DNA of 26,324 nt. It comes from a virus. The notes under the pieces were generated by a model. The model was not told the DNA's origin. It saw nothing but the letters and a program-made list of their open reading frames with translations, and made no database searches. The position numbers and the translations under genes are program-made. Of this stretch, positions 1 through 6,583 are shown piece by piece; positions within the stretch are counted from its first letter, which is position 1, and each line of letters starts with the position of its first letter. Location of the stretch: IMG/VR virus record IMGVR_UViG_3300025323_000025, positions 1-26,324 of that record, one strand, 5' to 3'.

Positions 1-176
1 AAGAACCGTTGGTTTCATCTGATATTGTGGGGAACAAGCACGCCTCGATTGCTGATCTGACGTTTACCAGAGTAGTCGGGGGTGATTTGGTGAAGGTTTT
101 AGCTTGGTATGACAACGAAATAGGGTACACATACACCCTCGTAAATCATGTCATTGCTGCAGGCAGATTAGTCTAG
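1..176 (+). CDS. gap: Glyceraldehyde-3-phosphate dehydrogenase, C-terminal end (partial)
   Basis: The reading frame begins at base 3 and gives 57 residues before TAG. It reads EPLVSSDIVGN at the start, with SWYDNE-type WYDNEIGYTYTLVNHV near the end. This is the conserved C-terminal catalytic-domain segment of type I GAPDH: the WYDNE(W/I)GYS motif followed by the last helix. The enzyme oxidises glyceraldehyde-3-phosphate to 1,3-bisphosphoglycerate in glycolysis. The rest of the gene lies outside the window. It is a chromosomal housekeeping gene and so marks the left host flank of the phage region. A hairpin terminator follows 35 bases after the stop. Confidence 0.95.
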   Translation, partial: EPLVSSDIVGNKHASIADLTFTRVVGGDLVKVLAWYDNEIGYTYTLVNHVIAAGRLV

Positions 177-211
177 CGACTAAGATTCACAACTTAATAA
201 TTTGATTTAAA

Positions 212-235
212 GACCTGGTAACACCGGGTCTTTTC
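212..235 (+). terminator. Rho-independent terminator of gap
   Basis: GACCTGG (212-218) pairs with CCGGGTC (224-230), seven pairs including one G-U, with a five-base loop. TTTTCT follows directly. It sits 35 bases after the gap stop and separates the host operon from the phage genes. Confidence 0.8.
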
Positions 236-307
236 TATATCCGGGAATCGTCTACAAAGGTCGAAAATTATTAACCAAAGAATCATTGTCCTGAAAAGGA
301 TCAGCCG

Positions 308-334
308 ATGTACAACGGCAGATGCTACCAATGA
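308..334 (+). CDS. Putative 8-codon leader ORF upstream of the SymE-like gene
   Basis: ATG at 308 follows the best ribosome binding site of the area (AAAAGGA, 294-300, spacer of 7). It opens a frame of eight codons, MYNGRCYQ, ending in TGA at 332-334. That stop overlaps the ATG at 331 of the next gene as ATGA. The arrangement fits translational coupling or a regulatory leader peptide. It is the first phage ORF after the gap terminator. No family can be assigned to so short a peptide, and chance occurrence cannot be excluded. Confidence 0.35.
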   Translation: MYNGRCYQ

Positions 335-681
335 AAAACAAAAATAAAAGTACTCGAGCAGTTACCTATAGAAGATATGGCATCCCCGCCCTCATCCTCG
401 AAGGAAAATGGCTCACAGCAAAATATCGATTGAACATAGGCGATGTCATCGATATCGATTATCAACCCAAAGAAATTCGACTACGGAAGAACCCATCTCT
501 CAGTAGGGAGCGACAAGCCATACTCAAAGAGAAGGCAGAAATACGCAGACGAAGAATCCAAGGATACGCATATGAAAGCACAAGCACAAATGAGAGCACT
601 GGCGAGAGAAGCCTTGAAGCTAGTAAAGAGCAAGGCGCCAGCGATAGTGGACGAGCAGATTCTGGCTCATATATCCGATGA
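331..681 (+). CDS. SymE/AbrB-like small protein
   Basis: The product has 116 residues from ATG 331, or 119 from ATG 322. The first 55 residues hold a pattern like the SymE/SpoVT-AbrB swapped-hairpin fold: 'IPALILEGKWLTAKYRLNIG' followed by DVIDIDY and a basic stretch. Related phage proteins share the 'P.L.L.GKWL..G...GD.V.V' pattern. The rest is basic, then polar (many Ser, Thr, Glu, Gly). The start at 331 is chosen because it overlaps the stop of the short leader ORF; neither 322 nor 331 has its own good ribosome binding site. The last 110 bases overlap the next gene in another frame, and there the composition looks like a shadow, so the true C-terminus is uncertain. A regulator or toxin-like RNA/DNA-binding role is possible but unproven. 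Confidence 0.6.
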   Translation: MKNKNKSTRAVTYRRYGIPALILEGKWLTAKYRLNIGDVIDIDYQPKEIRLRKNPSLSRERQAILKEKAEIRRRRIQGYAYESTSTNESTGERSLEASKEQGASDSGRADSGSYIR

Positions 682-865
682 GGTATCGGAATTCACTGGC
701 GACATCATGGGAAAGCTCACTAATCTTGATGCGGAAAATGAGAAAGCTATAACTATGGCGCATGGCATCATCCGCGACGGATTGTGGAATGAAACGATGA
801 ACCAGATCAGAAAGACCATGCTCGCTGAAGCAGATATAAGAATTACTAAATTATTCAAAAAATAA
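572..865 (+). CDS. Small helical phage protein, unknown function
   Basis: The product has 97 residues, starting MKAQAQMRALAREALKL. ATG 572 is chosen because AAGGA (560-564) lies 7 bases upstream. The frame stays open further up to 443, but that part lies within the preceding gene. The protein is predicted mostly alpha-helical, with alternating Lys/Glu/Ala/Leu and no Cys. It has no membrane segment and no motif I recognise. It overlaps the SymE-like gene by 110 bases in the +1 frame and precedes the ATPase gene. It may be a DNA-metabolism accessory protein, but this is only position-based. Confidence 0.6.
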   Translation: MKAQAQMRALAREALKLVKSKAPAIVDEQILAHISDEVSEFTGDIMGKLTNLDAENEKAITMAHGIIRDGLWNETMNQIRKTMLAEADIRITKLFKK

Positions 866-867
866 AA

Positions 868-914
868 TCTCCCCGCGAGGAGAGATAGGATTCGTAAGAT
901 AAATCCATTCTCTC
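868..914 (+). promoter_or_regulatory. Two mutually exclusive hairpins upstream of the ATPase gene
   Basis: TCTCC (868-872) can pair with GGAGA (879-883). Alternatively GAGAGA (880-885) pairs with TCTCTC (909-914), extended after two mismatches by GGATT (888-892) with AATCC (902-906). The two folds share bases 880-883 and cannot coexist. The ATG at 944 has no good ribosome binding site nearby. A leader-type control of the ATPase gene is an inference. Confidence 0.35.
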
Positions 915-943
915 AAATACCTCTCGGGAAGTCAATAATCAAA

Positions 944-2089
944 ATGAACACACAAAATTTAACAACAGGTAAGCCAAGGGTGCAAGATAACTTCTTCGCA
1001 TTGATTGGCAACACCAAGCCCTACTTCAAGGCAGCCTTCGAAGGCTTCGCAGGAACGGGTAAGACCTACACAGCAGCGAAAGTTGCCATAGGTCTACATA
1101 AGAGAGTCGGATCAAAGAAGCCAGTCATCATCTTCGACACCGAGAAAGCGGCTAAGTTCCTCAAATCCATGTTCGCAGCAGAAGGAATCGAGGTATTGGT
1201 CCGTGAATCAAAATCCCTTGCCGACCTCAAGGAAACGATGACCCGCATGAGAGAAGGCGCCAGCGACGTTCTCATCATCGACTCTATCAGTCATGTCTGG
1301 GAAGACTTCCTCAAGTCATACGCAGAGAAGGTCAGACGCACTAGATTGGAATTCCAAGACTGGGGTGTGATCAAGCCGACATGGAAAACAGAATTCTCCG
1401 ATGTATTCGTCCGCGATCCCTACCACATCATCATGACAGGTCGTGCCGGCTATGAGTACGAAAATGAGATCAACAAGGAGACTGGCAAAAGAGAGATCTA
1501 CAAATCGGGAATAAAGATGAAGGTCGAGGGAGAGACAGCCTACGAGCCTGATCTTCTTGTCCTTATGGAACGCATGCAGGAGATGGAAGGAGGTTCGATC
1601 AAGAAGGTAACAAGACAGGGCATTGTCATCAAAGACCGCTCAACAGTAATCGATGGCAAGGTATTCGAAAATCCTGACTTCAAGGACTTCGCACCGGCAA
1701 TTGACGTGATGCTAGAAGCTCCCGAAAAGCTCGAAACTACCGCGGAACGTGATGCAGGAACGCTCTTCCGAACAGAGGAAGAAAAGTACGAGTGGAAGCA
1801 GATGAAGAAGCGATGGCTCGAGGAGATCGAGAACTATCTTGTCTCCGTTTGGCCAGGACAATCTGCCGACCAGAAGAAGCTCAAAATCGACGCAGTCAAA
1901 TACGCATTCGATACCATGAGTTGGACGGTAGTCGAATCATTGCGACCTGAAGCATTGGAAGCTGGATTCAAGAGAGTCCAGGACTTCGTGCAGAAGCATA
2001 TTCAGATACAAGCTGCGGAGGTGAAACAAGCGGAACCAAAGGTCGAAAAGCCAGCCAAGAAAACAGAGGCCAAGGCAAAAACAAAATAG
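944..2089 (+). CDS. RecA/Sak4-like phage ATPase
   Basis: The product has 381 residues. Walker A is GFAGTGKT (34-41) and Walker B is DVLIIDS (108-114), within a RecA-like core. After it come 'HIIMTGRAGYEYE' (a sensor-like strand) and a K/E-rich C-terminus. This layout matches phage nucleotide-binding proteins of the Sak4/AAA_24 type, which act as single-strand annealing or recombination ATPases. The last 25 residues are Lys/Ala/Glu-rich and probably disordered. The neighbouring replication-O-like and RusA genes support a recombination or replication role. The start has no Shine-Dalgarno sequence; the upstream leader is AT-rich and can fold. The exact subfamily (Sak4 versus another AAA_24 protein) is not settled. 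Confidence 0.75.
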   Translation: MNTQNLTTGKPRVQDNFFALIGNTKPYFKAAFEGFAGTGKTYTAAKVAIGLHKRVGSKKPVIIFDTEKAAKFLKSMFAAEGIEVLVRESKSLADLKETMTRMREGASDVLIIDSISHVWEDFLKSYAEKVRRTRLEFQDWGVIKPTWKTEFSDVFVRDPYHIIMTGRAGYEYENEINKETGKREIYKSGIKMKVEGETAYEPDLLVLMERMQEMEGGSIKKVTRQGIVIKDRSTVIDGKVFENPDFKDFAPAIDVMLEAPEKLETTAERDAGTLFRTEEEKYEWKQMKKRWLEEIENYLVSVWPGQSADQKKLKIDAVKYAFDTMSWTVVESLRPEALEAGFKRVQDFVQKHIQIQAAEVKQAEPKVEKPAKKTEAKAKTK

Positions 2090-2092
2090 AGA

Positions 2093-2192
2093 GAAAGCGC
2101 TGACTTTGGCCGCTGACTCAGTCCTCGCCGCAGCGGCACGAGGATTGAGATCAGAAGGCCAAGGGAAGATAACGCCTACCGGCGCTTTCTTT
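2093..2192 (+). ncRNA. Rod-like structured RNA element before the replication gene
   Basis: Nested stems fill almost the entire gene-free gap. P1: GAAAGCGC (2093-2100) with GCGCTTTC (2182-2189), perfect. P2: CTTTGGCC (2104-2111) with GGCCAAGG (2157-2164), one G-U. P3: CTGA (2113-2116) with TCAG (2151-2154), then CTCAGTCCTCG (2117-2127) with CGAGGATTGAG (2139-2149), one G-U. P4: CCG with CGG at the tip. A pyrimidine run (TTTCTTC) follows P1, and the next ATG lies 13 bases after it. It could be a terminator or attenuator, a cis-regulatory leader or a small RNA. No known family is recognised. Confidence 0.6.
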
Positions 2193-2202
2193 CTTCATCA
2201 AA

Positions 2203-2769
2203 ATGGAAGAACACAAAAAATACAATTTAATACCGAATAGCACTCAGTTACCAAATATTCTTCTCGACAAAATTATTCCTCTTATTCCTGAAGCTGAAGC
2301 ACGCTGCTTAATTTACATATGCCGTCGCACCTTTGGTTTTCAAAAGGAATCGGATCGCATTAGTTTTTCGCAATTTATGGAAGGGATCAAGGATCGGAGA
2401 GGTGTGGTTCTTGATTATGGCACTGGATTGTCCCGCCAGTCAGTCTCACAAGGGCTCAAAAATCTGGTCCGTGCAGGGGCAGTCATTTCAATCAAAAACA
2501 GCAAAGGGAATTTCTATAAAATTAATCTTGAAATGGCTGTGGATAAAGTAGTCAATCTAGTAGACCAGTCTAGAAAATTGACCAAAAGTGGTCTAAAAAA
2601 TAGACCAAAATCGGTCTACCTAGTAGACACACAAAACCAAGGAAACAAAGAGAAACCAAGTATTAGGGGTTCGACAGATCCACCTGTGGATAACCGCCCT
2701 GAGTTTTTGAGACTCAGGGCAGATCTCACCGATAAACTTTTATTAAAAAATACTAATCAAAAATCATGA
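2203..2769 (+). CDS. Phage replication protein O-like winged-helix protein
   Basis: The product has 188 residues. The first 110 match the N-terminal winged helix of phage replication protein O: 'NSTQLPNILLDKIIPLIPEAE' style start, CLIYICRRTFGFQKESDRIS, then 'GLSRQSVSQGLKNLVRAGAV' as the recognition helix and wing. This domain binds the phage origin and recruits host replication proteins. The C-terminal 70 residues are polar and low in structure. No DnaB helicase or loader gene follows, so the protein may act on host enzymes directly. ATG 2203 lies 13 bases after the folded element 2093-2189 and lacks a Shine-Dalgarno sequence. The gene ends in an ATGA overlap with the RusA gene. The reading frame shows TAGACC/GGTCTA repeats near 2560-2630, which could act as iterons. 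Confidence 0.8.
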   Translation: MEEHKKYNLIPNSTQLPNILLDKIIPLIPEAEARCLIYICRRTFGFQKESDRISFSQFMEGIKDRRGVVLDYGTGLSRQSVSQGLKNLVRAGAVISIKNSKGNFYKINLEMAVDKVVNLVDQSRKLTKSGLKNRPKSVYLVDTQNQGNKEKPSIRGSTDPPVDNRPEFLRLRADLTDKLLLKNTNQKS

Positions 2770-3179
2770 AGCAATTCTCATTCACCATAGAAGGTAACCA
2801 GGATGATCGACTTGGAAATGCTATACCAAAGATCAGAAAAACATACCGACAGCAATGGACACCCGAAGCCCAGAGATATACAGCATGGAAGGGATACGTA
2901 CAAGAAGCATTTCTTCGGTCACTCGTAGATATAGATTTTAAAGTTCACATAAGATTTCAGCGTCTTGTAAAGAAACCAATAAAGCTTGCTGAGGGTGAAA
3001 AAGCTGTTATGGATATCCGCATTTTCTGGAAAGACGAAACGCACGGCGATCCTGAAAATATATTCGGCTCAATTGCAGATGCACTTTTCTACAACGACAA
3101 ATACCTTGATGGTTCATTCAAAAGTGAACTCGCAAAAGATGGTAAGGGTCGAGTGGAGATAATTATCAACTTAAATTAA
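2766..3179 (+). CDS. rusA: RusA-type Holliday junction resolvase
   Basis: The product has 137 residues, close to the usual 120-140. The central motif HGDPENIFGSIADAL (93-107) followed by FYNDKYLDG (108-116) corresponds to the RusA pattern 'D.DN..K...DAL......DD.QV'. D95, E97, D105 and D111 are the likely Mg-binding acids. RusA dimers cut four-way DNA junctions and are used by phages to resolve recombination or replication intermediates before packaging. The start overlaps the stop of the replication gene (ATGA at 2766). Weakly conserved residues outside the motif are normal for this family. Confidence 0.85.
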   Translation: MKQFSFTIEGNQDDRLGNAIPKIRKTYRQQWTPEAQRYTAWKGYVQEAFLRSLVDIDFKVHIRFQRLVKKPIKLAEGEKAVMDIRIFWKDETHGDPENIFGSIADALFYNDKYLDGSFKSELAKDGKGRVEIIINLN

Positions 3180-3563
3180 ATGACAATGACATCAGAACAA
3201 ACAAAAGTAATCAAAGATAAATATATTCAGGAACTCAATGAACAGATTTGGCGCAAGAAAATGAACATCGCCTTTGACCTCAGTAAAATCCTAGATATCG
3301 AAAAACTCCGTGACGACAGATTCAAGGAACTTGATGGTCTCAACGCCGATCTAAAACTCATTGATCCTTCTGACACTACAAAGCAGAGTCGAGTAAAGAG
3401 AAAGGATTTAGAAAAGAAAATAGCTCTAGCCGAAGACTTCACCTTGAAGTGTGATGAGACGATCGTTGTTATTAGAGACAATACAAATAAGGAAAATGAG
3501 AAGGTCGATCAATTACTCGCAAGAATTAAATTTGCCGAAGATTATGGAATCGACAAAAATTAA
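3180..3563 (+). CDS. Coiled-coil phage protein, unknown function
   Basis: The product has 127 residues and begins directly after the RusA stop (TAA then ATG). A second ATG two codons later is possible. It is highly charged, rich in Lys, Asp and Glu with regular Leu/Ile spacing, and is predicted as almost entirely alpha-helical with coiled-coil segments (about 5-35, 45-60 and 65-120). There are no membrane segments; one Cys is at about 89. It overlaps the next gene by 20 bases, so it is translated as part of the replication/methylation operon. I recognise no family; an adaptor or structural role is a guess. Confidence 0.7.
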   Translation: MTMTSEQTKVIKDKYIQELNEQIWRKKMNIAFDLSKILDIEKLRDDRFKELDGLNADLKLIDPSDTTKQSRVKRKDLEKKIALAEDFTLKCDETIVVIRDNTNKENEKVDQLLARIKFAEDYGIDKN

Positions 3564-4827
3564 AATCACTGAATTAAGACGTGCTGAGTATAACCCACGT
3601 ATCATGCCTGAAAATGAAATGTCAGCACTCAAGACAAGTATCAAGACCTTCGGCTTCGTCGAATCGGTCGTTGTGAATACTCACACCTGCGACCAGTGCG
3701 GTGACCGAAAATGGGTACTAGTAGGGGGTCATCAAAGAACTACCGCCGTAGAGGGGCTTGTAGCCCAAGGTGAAGCCATAAAAGGCATTGAAACCAAGGA
3801 CGGAGTAACTCTCATTCCAGCTAATCTAGTGGATTTACATCTTCCTGAAGAAAAGCTCCTCAATCTTGCCCTAAATAAAATCAAAGGAAAATGGGATGAG
3901 AAAAAACTCTTCGAAATTATTGTTGAGCTTAAGGAATCGCCATCCATTCCTGCTTCAGGTTTCAGGGATGATGAAATCAGTCGAATACTCGATCAGACTC
4001 TTGAGGATGAGGAAGAAGACGAGGGCGAAGGTGACGGGTCCGACAAGGAGCCTCGTTCAAAACTCGGCGAAATATATGAACTCGGGTCCCACAGATTAAT
4101 TTGTGGCGACTCAACAGATCCAGAAACCTATAAGAGACTTCTTGGTGATGAAAGGGCTGATATGGTTTTCACTGATCCTCCCTACAATGTGAATTACAAA
4201 AGCCGAGGAAATAAACTCAAAGAGGAAGGCAATGAATCTATCAAGAATGACAACATGGACGATAATCAATTCAGAGCATTCATTGACTCCGCCTTCTACG
4301 CAACATTCATTCACGTCAAAGAAGGTGCTTCGTTCTACATCTGTTCTGGTTGGAGCTCGTATCCGCAATTTCTTGAGAGTATGAATAAGAACGGCTTCCA
4401 GCATTCGGGTGTGATTATCTGGGTGAAGAACGTGCCGAGCATGGGATGGAATGATTACCGCTACAAACATGAGTGGATTGCTCGTGCGAAGAAACCAGAT
4501 CCTAAGACTGCACAGGGAATTATCTATGGTTGGAAAAATGGTACTCACAAATTCTATGGTGACAATGAGTTTGATGTATGGGAGATGCCGAGGAAAGCAG
4601 TTGCACACTACCTCCATCCGACCGAGAAACCTGATTGGCTTGCGATGAGAGCACTTCGCAATTCCACAAAGCGAAACGATATTGTTCTCGATCCCTTCGG
4701 AGGGTCCGGCAGCACCATGGCTGCGGCGGAAAAGGTCGGCCGACGGGCATACATGATCGAGCTTGATCCCAAGTTCTGCGATGTTATACGTAATCGATGG
4801 GAGAGAATTAATAAAATAAAACAATGA
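3544..4827 (+). CDS. ParB-like nuclease domain fused to N4/N6 DNA methyltransferase
   Basis: The product has 427 residues from ATG 3544; upstream in-frame Mets lie inside the previous gene. Residues 1-150 form a ParB/Srx-type domain: 'LRRAEYNPRIM', a CDQC CxxC insertion (49-52) and GGHQR (61-65). An acidic linker (154-168) follows. Residues 175-427 form a beta-class amino-methyltransferase with DPPY (211-214), HPTEKP (358-363) and FGGSGST (385-391, SAM-binding). The enzyme would methylate adenine-N6 or cytosine-N4 in DNA using SAM, probably to protect phage DNA from host restriction or to mark packaging sites. ParB-methylase fusions are common in phages. The stop overlaps the C5 methylase start (ATGA). 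The target site cannot be read from the sequence. Confidence 0.9.
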   Translation: MESTKIKITELRRAEYNPRIMPENEMSALKTSIKTFGFVESVVVNTHTCDQCGDRKWVLVGGHQRTTAVEGLVAQGEAIKGIETKDGVTLIPANLVDLHLPEEKLLNLALNKIKGKWDEKKLFEIIVELKESPSIPASGFRDDEISRILDQTLEDEEEDEGEGDGSDKEPRSKLGEIYELGSHRLICGDSTDPETYKRLLGDERADMVFTDPPYNVNYKSRGNKLKEEGNESIKNDNMDDNQFRAFIDSAFYATFIHVKEGASFYICSGWSSYPQFLESMNKNGFQHSGVIIWVKNVPSMGWNDYRYKHEWIARAKKPDPKTAQGIIYGWKNGTHKFYGDNEFDVWEMPRKAVAHYLHPTEKPDWLAMRALRNSTKRNDIVLDPFGGSGSTMAAAEKVGRRAYMIELDPKFCDVIRNRWERINKIKQ

Positions 4828-5951
4828 GATACTTCAGCCTCTTCTCGGGGATCGGAGGCTTCGAACTCGGCATACACAACGCATATGTGGAAACAGCTAA
4901 CAGAAAGAAGAACAGAGGAGGCAAAGCGACTCCGAAGACTCGGGGTGGTAAAGGATACAAGAAGTCTGAAAAAGCTGGTCCCGAGAGAGGACAATCTTGC
5001 AAACACCATCACTGCGACGGCTTACGACAAGAATCGATTGCTTGCGTGGGTTACTCCGAGATCGACAAGCACGCAATCGGAATTTATGAAAAATATTTCA
5101 AGCACACAAATTATGGAGACATCAGAAAAATCAAATCAAGAAATCTGCCAGATTTCGACTTACTCATTGGAGGTTTTCCTTGCCAATCTTTCTCTATTGC
5201 CGGCAAGAGAAAGGGCTTTGAAGACACTCGAGGGACACTGTTCTTTGAGATTACTCGCATTGTCGCTGCCAAAAGACCACGGCTTCTACTCCTTGAGAAT
5301 GTTAAGGGGCTTCTCTCTCACGAGAAGGGGCGTACCTTTGGTATTATCCTCCGCACACTGGATGGTCTTGGGTATGACCTCCAATGGCAGGTGCTTAACA
5401 GCAAGAATTTTGGAGTACCGCAGAACAGAGAGCGAGTCTTCATTGTCGGACATCTTAGAGGAACGCCCAGACCGGAAGTATTTCCTCTCGCCCAAAACGC
5501 AAGCGAGGATATTGTCCTACCAACCATCACGACACGTGTTACCGCAGACTCGAACGGAACTTATGTTAGTAAAAGATCGTCACATAAAGACCTGAAATAT
5601 ATCGGAGCTGTCATGAGCGAGAAGAACAAGAAATGGCTCGATGATGGAAAACAGCTCAGCAGAAACTTTCCACAAGGGAGTCGAATATATGATGCTAAAG
5701 GCATAGCTACTACCCTCGCAAGCCAAGCGGGAGGGCTTGGAGCGAAGACTGGACTATATGCAGTCAAAGGCTTACGGAAGATCCGTCGCCTTACCCCTAT
5801 GGAATGTGAACGTTTGCAGGGCTTTCCTGACGAATGGACGGAAGGTGTAAGCGACACTCAAAGGTATAAGTGCCTAGGGAATGCGGTGACCGTAAACGTG
5901 GTTCAGGCGATCATAAAAAAGCTAGTATTTGCAAGGGTTAAATCAAAATAG
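4824..5951 (+). CDS. dcm: DNA (cytosine-5-)-methyltransferase with anomalous insert
   Basis: The product has 375 residues. Motif I is FSLFSGIGGFELG (4-16), motif II VGYSEIDKHA (75-84), motif IV GGFPCQSFS with catalytic C120, motif VI ENV (158-160) and motif VIII 'NFGVPQNRERVFIVG'. The C-terminal 'LTPMECERLQGFP' and 'LGNAVTVNVV' are motifs IX/X. It transfers a methyl group from SAM to C5 of cytosine. Between motifs I and II there is a 51-residue Lys/Gly/Arg-rich stretch (22-72). In the +1 frame the same DNA reads as a more protein-like segment, suggesting two compensating frameshifts (see findings). The gene overlaps the preceding methylase by ATGA. Core catalytic motifs are intact, so activity is plausible. 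Confidence 0.92.
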   Translation: MRYFSLFSGIGGFELGIHNAYVETANRKKNRGGKATPKTRGGKGYKKSEKAGPERGQSCKHHHCDGLRQESIACVGYSEIDKHAIGIYEKYFKHTNYGDIRKIKSRNLPDFDLLIGGFPCQSFSIAGKRKGFEDTRGTLFFEITRIVAAKRPRLLLLENVKGLLSHEKGRTFGIILRTLDGLGYDLQWQVLNSKNFGVPQNRERVFIVGHLRGTPRPEVFPLAQNASEDIVLPTITTRVTADSNGTYVSKRSSHKDLKYIGAVMSEKNKKWLDDGKQLSRNFPQGSRIYDAKGIATTLASQAGGLGAKTGLYAVKGLRKIRRLTPMECERLQGFPDEWTEGVSDTQRYKCLGNAVTVNVVQAIIKKLVFARVKSK

Positions 5952-5967
5952 ATACGAATAGATACGA
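5948..5967 (+). repeat. Tandem 10-bp repeat before the small terminase gene
   Basis: ATAGATACGA occurs twice without a gap (5948-5957, 5958-5967). It spans the methylase stop codon and ends directly before ATG 5968. No Shine-Dalgarno sequence is present. It may be a duplication that displaced the start, or a binding site; nothing else can be said. Confidence 0.7.
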
Positions 5968-6561
5968 ATGAAAATATTGCAGCCACAAGAAGAAAAGATG
6001 AAGCTCGCAATACGTGATGCTATTGCGGTTGACCCCTTGATATCCATATCAAGGCTTCAGGATGTTTTGTTCAAAAAAGGCTTTAAAACCGTAGGTAATC
6101 AGAACCTTGCATGGCACTACATTGCAAAGGTTGTTAGAAAAATAAATAGGGAAGCAATCGAGAGAGTTGACCGACAACAGATCACGGAACGATTGGCACA
6201 AAGTAAAGAGAGGTATAGGCTCGTCTTTGACAGGCTTATGCGCATCGCTTTCTACACCGACGATTTAAAACAGGAAGGCATGCTACCTCCGAGTTACAAG
6301 GACCAGATATCAGCACTCAACTCTATCGTCAGGTTGGACATTGCGATTCTGAACGCCGAAATGGATGCGGGTATCTTCGAACGTCATCTTGGAACGCTCG
6401 AAGTTGATAAGAGAAATAAGCCGATACCGAAAGAAGTAAGGGACCGCATTAAGCAAGCGATGATCAATTGGGGAATGATTCCAGAAGAAATAATCAAACA
6501 AAATGCAGACGATGCAAAACCTACCACAGCACTCGTGGTTCGAAACCAACAGTCTCTATGA
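5968..6561 (+). CDS. Putative small terminase subunit
   Basis: The product has 197 residues. It lies directly upstream of the large terminase, the usual place of TerS. The N-terminal 60 residues look like a helix-turn-helix fold (ISISRLQDVLFKKGFKT, then NQNLAWHYIAKVVRKINRE). A long helical middle (65-135) follows and then a charged C-terminus, the general plan of TerS proteins: DNA-binding head, oligomerising helices and TerL-binding tail. TerS selects the phage DNA for packaging. The family assignment rests on context and domain plan, not on a strong motif. A later start at ATG 5998 is possible. Confidence 0.6.
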   Translation: MKILQPQEEKMKLAIRDAIAVDPLISISRLQDVLFKKGFKTVGNQNLAWHYIAKVVRKINREAIERVDRQQITERLAQSKERYRLVFDRLMRIAFYTDDLKQEGMLPPSYKDQISALNSIVRLDIAILNAEMDAGIFERHLGTLEVDKRNKPIPKEVRDRIKQAMINWGMIPEEIIKQNADDAKPTTALVVRNQQSL

Positions 6562-6583
6562 TGACTACGAGACAAGGAGATCT

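Noticed and set aside
4111-5012. Minus-strand frames of 134 and 237 codons within the methylase genes
   Set aside because: They lie opposite two well-supported methylase genes and show no protein-family pattern.
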